From Siphonodentalium dalli (taxonomy: Eukaryota > Mollusca > Scaphopoda > Gadilida > Siphonodentaliidae), in assembly GCA_032622095.1 (NCBI GenBank), contig CP136061.1, forward strand, positions 20,218,991-20,282,990: a stretch of DNA of 64,000 nucleotides. Reading direction: 5' to 3'. Below, piece after piece: positions 22,660 to 35,430 of this stretch. The notes under the pieces are model-generated. The model was not told the DNA's origin. It ran no database searches and saw only the letters and a program-made list of their open reading frames with translations. Each line of letters begins with the position of its first letter. Within the stretch, counting starts at the first letter, position 1. A program made the position numbers and the translations under genes.

Positions 22660-23118
22660 TTAAAGTCCCACTTAATTTTCGAACCCCCAGATTACTTTAT
22701 ACAAAATATATGCCATAATATATACCATTTGAAAGAGGAAGCTCCAAAACATTGTGTTATCAACTTGTCCGGTGTAATAAACTGCGGACATGTTGTTTTT
22801 GTTGAGTTTTGTCATCAAGATTGAAGTAAAAATCAGTATTATTTTCAATGCAGGGGGAATAACTCTATATATTAACGATAGAGTTCTTCCCCTTTAATTG
22901 AAAAACATTGAATTATGTTGCCTTCTGGATGTCAGGGGGGGGGGAAGTCTTCAGCAGTTTTCTATTTCTCTGTGGGCATCTTCTGAGACACAGATGTTTC
23001 AAATAGTCATGAATTATAGTATTTTAATCATATTTTATGGCACAGATTGTTATTAAAACCGTATATCAAGTCACTATACAAAAATAATCGGTGACTCGAA
23101 AATTAAGTGGGCCTTTAA
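22660..23118. mobile_element. TTAA-flanked MITE (AG(K)CCCACTTAATTTTCG ends)
   Basis: TTAA at 22660-22663 and 23115-23118 bracket inverted ends of about 18 bp. An internal hairpin occurs near 22853-22893 (gaataactctata..gatagagttcttcc). There is no ORF. Confidence 0.7.
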
Positions 23119-23156
23119 GTGTGCGCCACAGACGCCCATCGAGTCCGCCATTGCGC

Positions 23157-23735
23157 TATATATATAACTTAACTAGCAGGGTTGCCCGGCGATATATAAC
23201 TTAACTAGCAGGGTCGCCCGGCGATATATAACTTAACTAGCAGGGTTGCCCGGCGATATATAACTTAACTAGCAGGGTTGCCCGGCGATATATAACTTAA
23301 CTAGCAGGGTTACCCGGCGATATATAACTTAACTAGCAGGGTTACCCGGCGATATATAACTTAACTAGCAGGGTTGCCCGGCGATATATAACTTAACTAG
23401 CAGGGTTACCCGGCGATATATAACTTAACTAGCAGGGTTACCCGGCGATGTATAACTTAACTAGCAGGGTTACCCGGCGATGTATAACTTAACTAGCAGG
23501 GTTAACCGGCGATGTATAACTTAACTAGCAGGGTTACCCGGCGATATATAACTTAACTAGCAGGGTTACCCGGCGATATATAACTTAACTAGCAGGGTTA
23601 CCCGGCGATATATAACTTAACTAGCAGGGTTACCCGGCGATATATAACTTAACTAGCAGGGTTACCCGGCGATATATAACTTAACTAGCAGGGTTACCCG
23701 GCGATATATAACTTAACTAGCAGGGTTACCCGGCG
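23157..23735. repeat. 32-bp tandem repeat, 18 units
   Basis: The unit is tatataacttaactagcagg / gttacccggcga. Variants (gttgcccggc, gtcgcccggc, gttaaccggc, gatgtata) are clustered, showing stepwise expansion. The last unit runs straight into cccggcgttacccaggttaaag, the terminus of the adjacent inverted-repeat element, so the array looks like an amplified transposon end. Confidence 0.95.
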
Positions 23736-25680
23736 TTACCCAGGTTAAAGTTAAAGTGATGTGAAACCCTCTGTGGATATTGTTGGTGGGAATTGAGAAT
23801 ACTCTTGCTCTCAAAGTGTACATTTTACACGTATTCTCACAAATTGTATATCCAAATGGCATCACAAAACATTATTGTTACACATGGAATATAAGTAGTG
23901 GCTCACCTTGTCAGGTCGGAGCGATTATCATTTTGTTTATCGCATTTAATCCGTCCCACCAATAAAGAAGTATCTATTTATTTACAACTGCGAATACTTC
24001 AGATGTTATAGCATGAAACATGAACATCATAAACACATTAGTTCGAAAAAATTAAAAACGACAATTGTGTTTTACATAGAGATTTACATTAATCAATCTA
24101 GTTTATCATATCTTCATGAAGATACAGATCTTTTGAAGATATGACCAGGTGCTCCTCTGCTCTGGTGCTATATACTGGCTAATCATTTTAAGTTTAAAAG
24201 AATTGATGTTATGCAGGTATAGCAGCTACATGTGCCCGACACATCGAGATTTTGAGTTGGTTATGTTAGGCGATGAGTCTGTTCTAAAAAATGAAAGAAA
24301 TCCTCTGTATCGGGCAGATATACCCTTGTCAGATGTCAATATTGGAGGATCCTGAAAAGTCATGTGCTACCGACTGCGTTTTCCTTTATCTCAGAAGTAA
24401 CCATATTTGACTGCACACTGTGACCACTATTTTTGAACAGGCATGCTCTATATTTCAATATCTCTTGGCAATTTTAACTTTTTTTGTGGAAACTATATTG
24501 AATGCGACAGACTCAATCGTGTTATAATATATACATGAGCCATTCTAATATGCAATCATCTGACGATTCAATGTCCCTCAGTTTGAATAAATATATGTAT
24601 CTCTTAAATAGATTGATATAAATATACTTTTAATGCTTTCTTCTATGACATTGTATCTGTGTTGCTAGATCATTATAGGAATGCCCTGATTTCCATCCCC
24701 ATATAAATATGACAGTTGAGAAGATATAATTGTTCAAGTGACTTAATTCGGTCACCATTTGTCGAGATTGTGAAATTGGAATGCCAAAAACTCCTTAGAA
24801 CGACATGGAGATGGCCTGTGAGATGACTATATATAACTTTGTTGGATATCGGCGAATTGAGCAATCTTATAAATGCTAGTGAATATCCTCTCGCCATCCA
24901 TGACCCAAACGACCCCAAATGTGATTTAATTCATCATATCAGTAGAGAAGAACGTACATGAATTTGGTGGAATCAGTGCTAAACATATTTGTAACAACTT
25001 TGGTGCAACTCCCCTCATGCATGACTTGAACCGCGCCACTTTTGTCATATTAAAGCCACGTCTATTAGACTAATGCATGCATTATATAATGGAGATGATT
25101 ATATATAAGTTTGGTGGTAATCGGCAACTAAACAAATTCTTATCATAGTTATTACCCCCCCCCCCCCATCTCTCACCCAAAAGGCACAAATTTCCCGTCT
25201 TTAAATCACACGTTTTATATTCCTCGTATCACGGAGAAGAATAATATATCAATTTGGTCGAAATATGTGCTAAAAATAGCCCCTCCCCTGACACCAACAA
25301 CGTCACTTTAGAAAAATTTAACCCGCACAATTATCATAGTATTTTTGCATCAGATACAAACCGTTATCCGTCTAGTGAGATATCGATATTTCACTCGTAT
25401 CCATCCGCGCTAAAATTAAAAGTGATTAGGTTTCTTGGTGGAAGACTAAGCTAAATGTCCCTGAGTGTTCAGGTTGAAAAATTGTGATATATGATCAATT
25501 AAATTATTTTGGTAAACATACTATGGTGTTAACCCCTTTATCCCTCAACCAATCTGTCTGAAAAATGGAACTATTTTTACATGCACAAGCTCATTATCAT
25601 GGGTATACAAATTTGCTCTCTTTACTCTTTCGGGTTGAGTCATGGTACAACTGAGGGGAGCATATAATGAACAGAACATC

Positions 25681-25825
25681 TACACTTTTTGGTTGGATGT
25701 GGTAATTATCTCATTCATAATGACAAAAATAAAATGAATTTCCACTCGTGGCAGAGCCACTCGTGGATATTCATTTCTTTTGTCATCACTCATGAGATAA
25801 TTCCCATATCCAACCAAAAAGTGTA
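25681..25825. mobile_element. Nested foldback MITE
   Basis: The ends tacactttttggttgga.. and ..ccaaccaaaaagtgta are inverted, with a second inner pair (taattatctcat / atgagataatt; ccactcgtgg / ccactcgtgg). It is about 145 bp, with TA at both edges, and sits inside the large inverted-repeat element. Confidence 0.75.
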
Positions 25826-26019
25826 GATATCTATATCTATATTTGCGAATGTCTGTATGTCTGTCTGTGTTCTATAGAAATTCATAAGGGACCACCTAGA
25901 TGACACAAAAGGGGTCTAATAGGGGTAACTTTTTACGAGAAAGATAATGGCGAGGGTTAGAATTTTCTAAAGTGACGCCGTTGTTGTCAGGGGCATAAAA
26001 GGGGGAGGAGCAGAAAATA

Positions 26020-27480
26020 AATTTGTCGCCGATTGCCACCAAACTTATATATAATCATCCCCATAATATGAGGAATCTAATGGTGTGGTTTAGATTTTTC
26101 AAACGTCGCGCCGTTCGCGTAAAGGATGTCCGGAAGGGGAGCGGGGAACCAAAATTGATCAAAATAATTTTAACGCCGAATTCTTCCAAATTGATGCACA
26201 TTCTTCTGAGATCGTCTCCATAATACAAGGAATTTTATTGTGTGATTTAAAGACGCCAAATTGGTGTCGTTGTGATGAGAGATTTGGGGAGGGAGGTGGG
26301 TGGGTACTAAATCTGTTAAGAATTGGTTTAGTCGGCGATTGCCACCAAACTTATACAAATTCATCCCCATGGTATGAGCTGTCTAATGGTGTGGCTTAAA
26401 GCTGTCAAAAGTGGCGTCATTCGAGTCGGGAGTGCACTAAACGGGAGAGGGGCACAAAAATTGATACACAATATTTTTAGCGCCAATTTCCACCAAATTG
26501 ATACACATTCTTATCCATAATATGAGGAATCTAATCATGTGATTTTAAAGACGTCATATTGGTGCTGCTTTGGTGAGAGATGGGGTGGGGTGGGGTGGGC
26601 ACTAAATTTGATAAAAATTTGTTTAGTCGCGGATTATCACCAAACTTACAAATAATAATCACCATGATATCAGGAGTCTAATTGCGTGGTTTAAAGAAGT
26701 TGGGCCATTCGATTCAGGGATGCCTGGAGGGTGAGAGGGACACAAACATTGATAAACAAAATGTTCAGCGCCGATTTCCACCTGATTGATACATATTCTT
26801 CTCCGTGATATGAATAATCTAATCGTGTGGTTTAAATGCGCCAAATTGGTGCTTTGGGGTGAGAGATATGCAATGGTGGCCCTAAATTTGATACGAATTT
26901 GTATACTCGCCAATTTTCATAAATTGTATATATATTCATCTCTATAATGAGTCTAAGTGTGTGGTTTAACGATGTCAAACGTGGCCCCTCTTGAGTCCGA
27001 AATAGGGACGGGAGGGTCACCAAAAAAATATGTTTAGTGACAATTACCATCAAACTCACACACGTTCGTCTCAAATGATACAATAAATCAATATTTGCGA
27101 ATATCTGTCTGTGTTCTATATATAACTTTAAGTGTACAATCGAGATGGCACCAATGCGGTCTAACAGGGGTAACTTTTTATGAGTAAGATAATGGTGCGG
27201 GTTAACATTCTCTAAAGTGACGTTGTTGGAGTCAGGGGAGGGGCTAGGTTTTGCGCAGATTTAGACCAAATTGATATATTATTCTTCTCCATGATACGAG
27301 GAATATAAACGTGTGATTTAAACACGCGAAATTGGTGCCCAAACAAAGACGCTAAATTGGTGCCGTTTGGGTGAGAGATGGGGGGGGGGTAATAACTATG
27401 ATAAGAATTTGTTCAGTTGCCGATTACCACCAAACTTATATATAATCATCTCCATTATATAATACATGCATGAGTCTAAT
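26020..27480. repeat. Diverged tandem repeats, about 300 bp
   Basis: The block 'gattgccaccaaacttatat', then 'cataatatgaggaatctaat' and 'gtgtggttta', recurs near 26030, 26340, 26635, 26915 and 27420, alternating with 'ttggtg..tt.ggtgagagat.ggg'. Divergence is high. It forms the core of the element at 23736-28395. Confidence 0.65.
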
Positions 27481-28395
27481 AGACGTGGTTTAAATATGAC
27501 AAAAGTGGCGCGGTTCAAGTTATGCATGAGGGGAGTTGCACCAAAGTTGATGCAAATATATTTAGCACTAATTCCACCAAATTCATGCACGTTCTTCTCT
27601 AATGATATGATGAACTAAATCACATTTGGGGTAGTTTGGGTCATGGATGACGAGAGGAGATTCACTAAGATTGTTCAATTCGCCGATATCCAACAAAGTT
27701 ATATATAGTCATCTCACAGGCCATATCCATGTCGTTCTAAGGAGTTTTTGGCATTCCAATTTCACAATCACAATTTTGACATCTGACAATAGTATATCTG
27801 CCCGATACAGAGGATTTCTTTCATTTTTTAGAACAGACTCATCGCCTAACATAAACAACTCAAAATATCGATGTGTCGGGCACATGTAGCTGCTATACCT
27901 GCATAACATCATTTCATTTAAACTGAAAATGATTAGCCATTATATAGCACTAGAACAGAGGAGCACTTGGGCATATCTTTAAAACATCTGTATCTTCATG
28001 AAGATATGATAAACTAGATTGATTGACTGACTGCTTGATGCAGCTCTATGTATACAATTGTCGTCTTTTATTTTTTCGAACTAATGTGTTTATGTTTCAT
28101 GCTATAACGTCTGAAGTATACGCAATTGTAAATAAATAAATACTTCTTTATTGGTGGGACTGATTAAACGCGATAAACAAAATGATAATCGCTCAGACCT
28201 GACAAGGTGAGCCACTACTTATATTCCATGTGTAATAATCATGTTTTGTGATGCCATTTGGATATACAATTTATGAGAATACGTGTAACATGTACACTTT
28301 GAGAGCAAGAGTATTTGCAATTTCCCACCAACAATATCCACAGAGGGTTTCACATTACTTTAACCTGGGCAACGCCGGGTAACACTGCTAGTCCT

Positions 28396-30640
28396 CTATA
28401 TATGCCAGACATGGTCATGAAACATGATATGGTCTTATATTTTGATATAAAAGTAAAGTTCAAGCAAAAATAATTATACTCTTTGAGAATTATATTTTCT
28501 CTATCAAAGTATTGGTTGTAACATGGTATTCGAAAACGTTAATCCATTAATCCATTAATTGTTTTCGCAATTTGACGGAATCTGTATTCACAGTGCTGAT
28601 TCGTGGCTACAATAATTAAATAACTTCAAAGAGACCAAATATAATCTGGGTGTTTGATACTGAATCTCAATTTTCATGATTTAACATTAATTCCAATTTA
28701 CAATAATTGCATAAAAAAAGTTTGTCCTGAAATTGACGGAGAAGTGATTCCTGTTCAATAACTATCCATCTTCACCTGCAATTGGTCCAAGACCATCGGC
28801 TAGTCGACTTTTTACCAGGCCACTAATAAGTCTCGATGGTGAAAAATAATATATTTCAAAAATCGACATGTAATAACTCTGAGCTTTGGTGGGTGGGTTC
28901 CTCGACTCGAATCAAATATGTTTTACCCCCGAATCCAAATATATAGTAATTGAGGGGCGTTCAATCGGATTATGCATCTTAATATTGATAATATTTCACA
29001 TATTCTGGTACATACATACCATCAATTTGCGACATTTTACAGCTCGTGTTTGTTCTGAGCGTTGCATGCGCGATTACTCTTTCTAAAAATAATAACAAAT
29101 ATATGACCCACTTGATAGTCACATTATATAAGAAAATGTTTATATAAAATCAATATTTATTGATAGTAGCGCTCCAGGATAGGTATTTTTGACTCCTTTT
29201 CATTATGTTATACCCAGGAAACTATATAACACTTGTTATGGGAACATATAATTCATATTTAAATTCATGCCTGGATATCATACGGTATGTTATTTCATAT
29301 TTGGGAAATATGATTAACATTGGTACAAGTGATCTAAATAGATGGAACCTGATTTGTGGATAATGTTCATCAACTAGTGGGGGTGTCTGAAAATGGGCGG
29401 TTAAATTTTAAGATCCATACTATAATAGATTTTCTTCAGTTCAAACCATGACATGCATAAAGAATAATTTAAAAATCTGACTTCATATATTTATTTTTTC
29501 AGGAAGACTACAGAATCATACATAGAATGTGCCATATCAGGAAGTAGAGGACCACCATAGAGTAATAATCTGTTGCTGCGTGTAGACGTTGCTCCAAAAT
29601 GCCATGAGTTGAATTTCACATTCAATGTGGATAACGAACAGTATTTATGGACCAGTTCTCAAATGTGTGACAATCTTCAGCTGTGTAATATCTTAAACGT
29701 GCTTTGTAAATTTTATAATTTATTGTGAATGGGGATGGGTGACAAGTCAAATTATTGTAACTGGTGATGTGACAATCTTCAACAAAGGAATTTTCTGTTC
29801 TCTGTTTATGTAAATCATGCTGAATGAAGCCTTGGTTAAAGCAGAGGTCGTACTATTATTACTCAAATTTATTAACTGACTGAAACAGCCTAGGCCTTTG
29901 CAAGAACTTCTGAAGTGGACCATCTAATTTAACATGTCTCCAGTGAGCACATTTGCGACTAAACTGTTACTGTGGTGTCAACCAATAGTTTGAAGGCTCC
30001 AGCACATGAACTATGAAATCTCAACTTTAGTTATTGGATATATTGTTATATCATATGAAACCCCTATAATATCATTGAAAAATCCATTACATATTTTCTT
30101 ATCTGTCGCTAGTGTCTAATACCTAATAGTCCAAGCAGTAATCACTTTCATTGTATACTAGCGCGCGTGACATTATAACGAGAAACTGTGAATTACTATT
30201 GAAAACTGATTATTTGTTTCGATTAAAATTATAGTATTGACAAATGTTACCAATCAATAACCCAATAGATGTCATATAAAGACGAAACCAATCAATAACC
30301 CAATAGATGTCATATAAAGACGAAACCAAAAGGGACTATATTTCTTTGCGCGTGTAGCGCAGTACTGACGTATAGTGGTGAAGCATCTGAACCCACGCAA
30401 GACTTGTGTACAGTTTGCATGTTCTATACAGAGCTGATGTTGTTAAAAAGGCATAAAGTTTTAGTTTTTGTATGTGGTATACAAGATCTTAAACTCATTA
30501 TGTTGGGATATAAGATTTTATGAAACTCGTTTCATAAATTTGATAAACAACTCGTCTACGACTCGTTGTGAATAAAATTGATCAAACTCGTTTCAAAAAA
30601 TCTTATATATATCCAAACATAACTCGTTCGAGATCCTCTA
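28396..30640. other. No gene seen; two short duplications
   Basis: 28420-28565 (atatatgccagacatggtca onward) is repeated directly at 30640-30785. A 38-bp unit (caatcaataacccaatagat..) is tandemly doubled at 30250-30326. The rest is unrecognised AT-rich sequence. Confidence 0.5.
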
Positions 30641-31741
30641 TATATGCCAGACATGGTCATGATATGATCTTATATTTTGATATAAAATTAAAGTTCATGC
30701 AAAAAATATACTCTTTGAGAATTAACTTTAAAATTTGTCTATCAATGTATTGGTGTAACATGCTATTCGAAAACGATGTGTATTATAATATGGGTTTACT
30801 TTTCTACTTTTCTAACAAAGAAACGAACTTAACGCGAATAATATAGAAACGAACCTCTGATACAGTCAAATCAAAGTAGATAAACAATGAAATAATTGTC
30901 CAAACATTAGCACTCTGACACTTGGCAGTAGTCTACTGTCTACGAGCCTCTGAGTTTGTTTGTTTGTCTCGTATGCCTGCTTGTCTGACTGTCGTCTGTA
31001 TGTCTGTAAGTATGATATGGCTGTGTATATATATATATGAGTGGTGCTGGGGAAATGGTCGGCTCTGAGTCGGTAAGACTGCACAAAGGCATGGCGTTTG
31101 TGGGTCTTCCAGAGAGAGAGATCCCTGATTCGGGTCCAACTCCGGCTTGGTCGTCTCGGAGTATGCTATTTCTCTGTATGTAAGTACGATATGGCTGTAT
31201 AATGGAATGTCTACTTTATGTAGTGTACGAGTGTGTGTATATGTGCATGTGTAGTTGGATCATCATACATATTGAGACATGTGTTGTAGATATGTTTGTA
31301 ATTATAAATTTGTTATACACTGTGTTATGTACCAAATTGTGTTTGTTTTCATAATATAAACATTTATATATGAATCTCCATATATGGAGGATAATAAAGA
31401 TATATATATAACTCACCTGCCACGAATCCAGATCAAAATGGTTCTTCGTTCTGAAATGCGAGACTTATATATGATACGTCGCGAAACTTTATAATCCTTA
31501 ATTTAAATAAATTCGAATACTTGAATAAAGGAATCTATATATATACAATAGGGTCAACTGTTCTTGAGTTGTTAGGACCGGAATAGTTCGTATTTACCTA
31601 AAAGTATGACTGTCATGATGCGTCGGCAAGATTTGAAATAGTACACCGTGAATAGTATATATATATATGTATATATACAATCACGCAAAGATCACGTGTA
31701 GGTAGAAAGCTATCATCGTGATTAGATTCTGTGGTGGGTGG
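30640..31741. other. No gene seen; copy of the 28420 repeat and AT-rich DNA
   Basis: 30640-30785 copies 28420-28565. The phrase gtaagtatgatatggctgt at about 31007 recurs near 31180. (TA)n runs occur near 31028 and 31655. No coding exon is supported. Confidence 0.45.
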
Positions 31742-32011
31742 TTAACTCTTTCAGTGCCAGGGGCCGATCTCATCGGCCCTAATTTACTGCATGTAGAGTC
31801 TGGCATTGAAAGAGTTAAAGAATATAAGAAAATATTATTAAAATTGTAAAAAATTGTAAAAAAATAATAACAAATGATGAAAATTTGTTAGACCAATGCA
31901 TTCTCTTATATATGCGAGGCGACCTATGGTCGACTCGCATATTTAAGAGAATGCATTGGCACAGGGTATATGGGTTGATACAAAAATCGGACTTGGCACT
32001 GAAAGGGTTAA
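31742..32011. mobile_element. piggyBac-type MITE
   Basis: TTAA at 31742-31745 and 32008-32011 flank inverted CTCTTTCAGTGCCAGG / ..GGCACTGAAAGGG ends; the palindrome is at 31891-31960. A second inverted end (tggcattgaaagagttaa, to 31819) lies inside, suggesting an internal mini-copy of 78 bp. Confidence 0.85.
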
Positions 32012-33201
32012 AGGCACCCAATCCGATCAGGGGCTCCTAAATTACTATTTCTTTGGCTTCGGAGGTAAACAAACATATTTGATTCGAGTCGAGGAACCCA
32101 CCCATCAAAGCTCAGGGTGATCAGATATCGATTTTTTGAAGTTTGTTATTTCTCGAGATCTGCAGTAATAAGTTGCACAGAAACACGTGGTCAAACGGGC
32201 GGTCTTGCCGATGACGATGGATAACTCTAAAATCAAGTGGTTATTACTTGATTTCCACGTGCTTCTGGGCCACTTATTGCTGCCGATTTTACCCCTGAAG
32301 CCAAAGAAATGGTAATTTGGGAGCATCTGATCGCATTGAGTACTTTTAAGAATACCGGAAAACACCTATGACCACCGTGTCTTTTAAAGTTCACAATATA
32401 CAATTTATAATATAGAGTATAAACTATTCCCAATCGTTTTGACGTCAGCGTCCTGTCAGCCAGGCACCAAAAATATTAAAGAGCCACCGCGGTTTGAAGC
32501 CTGATCGGTTACGTTAAAATACTAAATATCATTTAAGGTTCAGCTGCACGTTTTGCCAACAAGAATGGATTTTCTAAAAAATCTGCCTGGAATTTCTTTT
32601 TCAAATAATGGTTAAAGTGATTATTTTTGACACATTGTTTAGAACCATCAAATCGCTGGAATTAACCCGATATACCATAATTTTATAGAATCAAAACTGT
32701 AAATTTTCGCTGTTTTCCGGTACCGAGAACTCCTTTTAGCTAGAATGTTTTCAAAAGTGAATATCTGAAGAACATGAGAGGTGTCTTAATTTTCCTGGAT
32801 TCAAGAAATTTCATAATTATTTTCATTTAGAGAGACAACCACCAACAAATAATGTCTGTGTGGTGCCTGCTGATCAATACATCGTTGGCTTGAGATGGGT
32901 TTAACATCACAGGCCCCTCTCGCTGACCATATATATATATATAATAATGTGGCTTAATTCCAGTTGATTGCAGCCTCCTGCTTGGGTGGACTAACGTACA
33001 CACCAACATTAGTTTATATTGGGCTGAAATATTTGTGACTGATTTATTCATAGTTGTAATATATGGGGTATGAAGTTATAGTTTGGAATTAAATTTTTGA
33101 TTCATCATTACGAAACACACGAGGTTTTCTCTCAAACATGTAGAGCCAAGACAATAAGATTTTTGGTTTTTTTTCGATATTGTGTGAAATTATTAGTTAT
33201 T
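32012..33201. other. No gene; diverged dispersed repeats
   Basis: 32045-32110 (gattcgagtcgaggaaccca) is an inverted match of 28880-28925. 32115-32240 matches 6655-6790. 32770-33070 matches 8650-9010. No ORF with a recognisable domain is present. Confidence 0.5.
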
Positions 33202-33664
33202 TGTGACCCGCCATATCAAATCCAGTCGTAAGTCGGCATTTTTCTTACACCGTGCCAATGCATTCTCTTATATATATATGCGAGTGGACCATTGGTCGCC
33301 TCGCATATATAAGAGAATGCATTGGCCAAACAATTGTTTATCATTTTTTTTAAATAAATGTTTCTTACATCTTTTAGGACATAGAATAAAAAACATCCAT
33401 TACCCTGCAGGGAGCCCCACACATATATAGAAGCATATAGAAGGGTGTCGTCTGCTCATGTTTGTCTGGGGCTCTGTATGGGTAAAATTATAAAATTGTT
33501 AAAGAATATAAGACAAAATTATAAAAATTGTAAAAAATTGTTAGGCCAATGCATTATCTTATATATGCGAGGCGACCTATGGTCGACTCGCATATATAAG
33601 AGAATGCATTGGCACAGGGTAAAAAAATCCCGACTTACGACTGGATTTGATATGGCTGTTCACA
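33202..33664. mobile_element. TGTGAC-family MITE
   Basis: Same structure and orientation as 4401-4859, with palindromes at 33254-33326 and 33545-33613 and the ccctgcaggg centre. Confidence 0.88.
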
Positions 33665-33779
33665 TATACACCCTACCCGTTACCTGGAAGGGGAATAATT
33701 GCATGTGTTACAGTCAATGAAGCCATTTGGGATATGCGGAAAGTTGAAATGTCTAATACTAGATTATCAACACGAAGAG

Positions 33780-35430
33780 ATATATATTGAGTAAAATCCA
33801 AGAAGGTTGCTGGCGGCTACGTTTTCCAATGAAATTCAAAAACATTGATAGCTTTCATCTAGTAGATTAATTATCAAGATTGATATGAAGTTTGGTGATG
33901 ATCGGATGAGGGAAGTGGACTGTATTGTGTTCCAAAGAGTAAAATCCAAGATGGCTGCCAGCGGACATGTTTTATGGCCGAATGACCCCCACAATGACTC
34001 GTTCCCATCTACATGTCAATGTTAACAGCCATGGCAAATTCCATAATGATCAGACCAAAGGTACGACATGTAGCCCATGCCAAAGGATTTAGTCATGCAA
34101 AGAGTAGAATCCAAGATGGCTGCCGGCAGCCATGTTTTATGACCGAATGTCAATATTAACATCCATAACAAATTTCATGATGATCAGACAAACAATACGG
34201 CTTGTAGACCGTGCTAATGGATTGAATTTTGAAATCCAAGATGGCCGCTGGCAGCCTTGTTTGTGCCGAATGACCCCAAAAATAACTAGTTCCCATCTAC
34301 ATGTCAATGGCAACAGCTATGACAAATTTCATAATGATCTGACAAAAAATACGACCTGTAGCCCGTGCTAAAGGAAATTGTTGACAGACGCACACACACG
34401 CGCACCCTCCTTCGCGCACGCACCATCCCACACACACACGCACACACACGGACGACAGATACCAAGCCATGGCAATAGCTCAAACTTTACAAAGTAAAGA
34501 TGAGCAAAAAATCTACTTTTTACCAAATTTGGTTGCCATTTGGAAGCCATCTTGATAAATTTGGTATATAAAAACCGTAGTTTGACACAATTAAGACAAT
34601 ACAAAATAATATACACATTTTATACCAAAGATAGTTATATTTAACTTGAAAATATGGTCCAAATCTGAAAAGTTAATTTTTGCCGATATTTAAGTTTGTG
34701 ACATAAAAATCCAATATTTCTGGTAATGTCAGTGGTGACAATAGAAACAATTAACCATAGTGCATCAGACATGTTAGAAGGCAGAATAGCCATTTGATAC
34801 CCCAACCTCAACTTGTAAGCGATTGGAGGACACGCTGGGGCAATTATCTACCATTTTCCATATTTTGGCGGCCGTTTTTGGCAGCCATTTTGAGCCAAAG
34901 TAACAATTTTGGTTCCAATTGGTAATGATATGCCTCACTTACAGTACAAAGTTATCTTCACTTCTTGTTGAAATATGACTAGGATCCCAATTGTGATTTT
35001 TTTGTGAAATTTTACACCGCATTCTGTAAAATCAAATTTTTGAGAGATCGGAATGTGCTAGGACCCCCAATAATAACATAGTTCATTGCTCCAATGATCA
35101 GTTAATATAAAAAAAAACAATATAATGTCATATTTCTCAACCAGTTAAACAGCATGAGCTGATATAGAAGATATAAGTAAAAAAAAAGGTCATATTTTCA
35201 ACTTCCCGCGGCCATTTTGGCGGCCATCTTGGATGTGGAGTTTCAATTTTGCCCTGTTAATATAAAAAAATACAATATAAAGTCATATTTCTCAACCAGT
35301 TCAAAACAGCATAAACTTATCCAGAAGATATTGGTGAACAAAAGTCATATTTTCAACATCACGCGCCATTTTGGCAGCCATCTTGGATGTGGAGTTTCAA
35401 TTTTGCCTTATAAAAGTGGCATGTCTTAGC
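33780..35430. repeat. 'Ccaagatggctgcc' repeat family, copy 1
   Basis: 33785-34380 holds about three units of roughly 150 bp with 'aaatccaagatggctgcc', 'ttcccatctacatgtcaatg' and 'aatttcataatgatc(a/t)gac'. 34385-34455 is a CA-rich simple repeat. 34500-35420 carries 'gccattttggcagccatctt' and 'ctcaaccagtt.aaacagcat' units that also build 50030-52990. It is non-coding, with the class unknown. Confidence 0.7.

Larger units (their letters stand above)
23736..28395. mobile_element. Large inverted-repeat (foldback) element, 4.7 kb
   Basis: The left arm from 23736 (gttacccaggttaaagttaa) is mirrored at the right end (28355-28395, ttaacctgggcaacgccggg). Blocks match inversely in order: gtgaaaccctctgtgg / ccacagagggtttcac; atgtgcccgacacatcga / tcgatgtgtcgggcacat; 24780-25145 against 27410-27760. 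The left arm carries an extra piece of about 400 bp (24355-24765). The centre (25900-27400) consists of diverged repeats of about 300 bp. No transposase or helicase ORF is seen, so it is non-autonomous. Confidence 0.72.

Noticed and set aside
23157-23735. CRISPR-like regular 32-bp repeats
   Set aside because: Units are directly adjacent without spacers, and the setting is a eukaryotic transposon terminus.
31060-31200. Possible tRNA-derived SINE (gattcgggtccaactcc)
   Set aside because: No cloverleaf or A/B box pair with correct spacing could be made.
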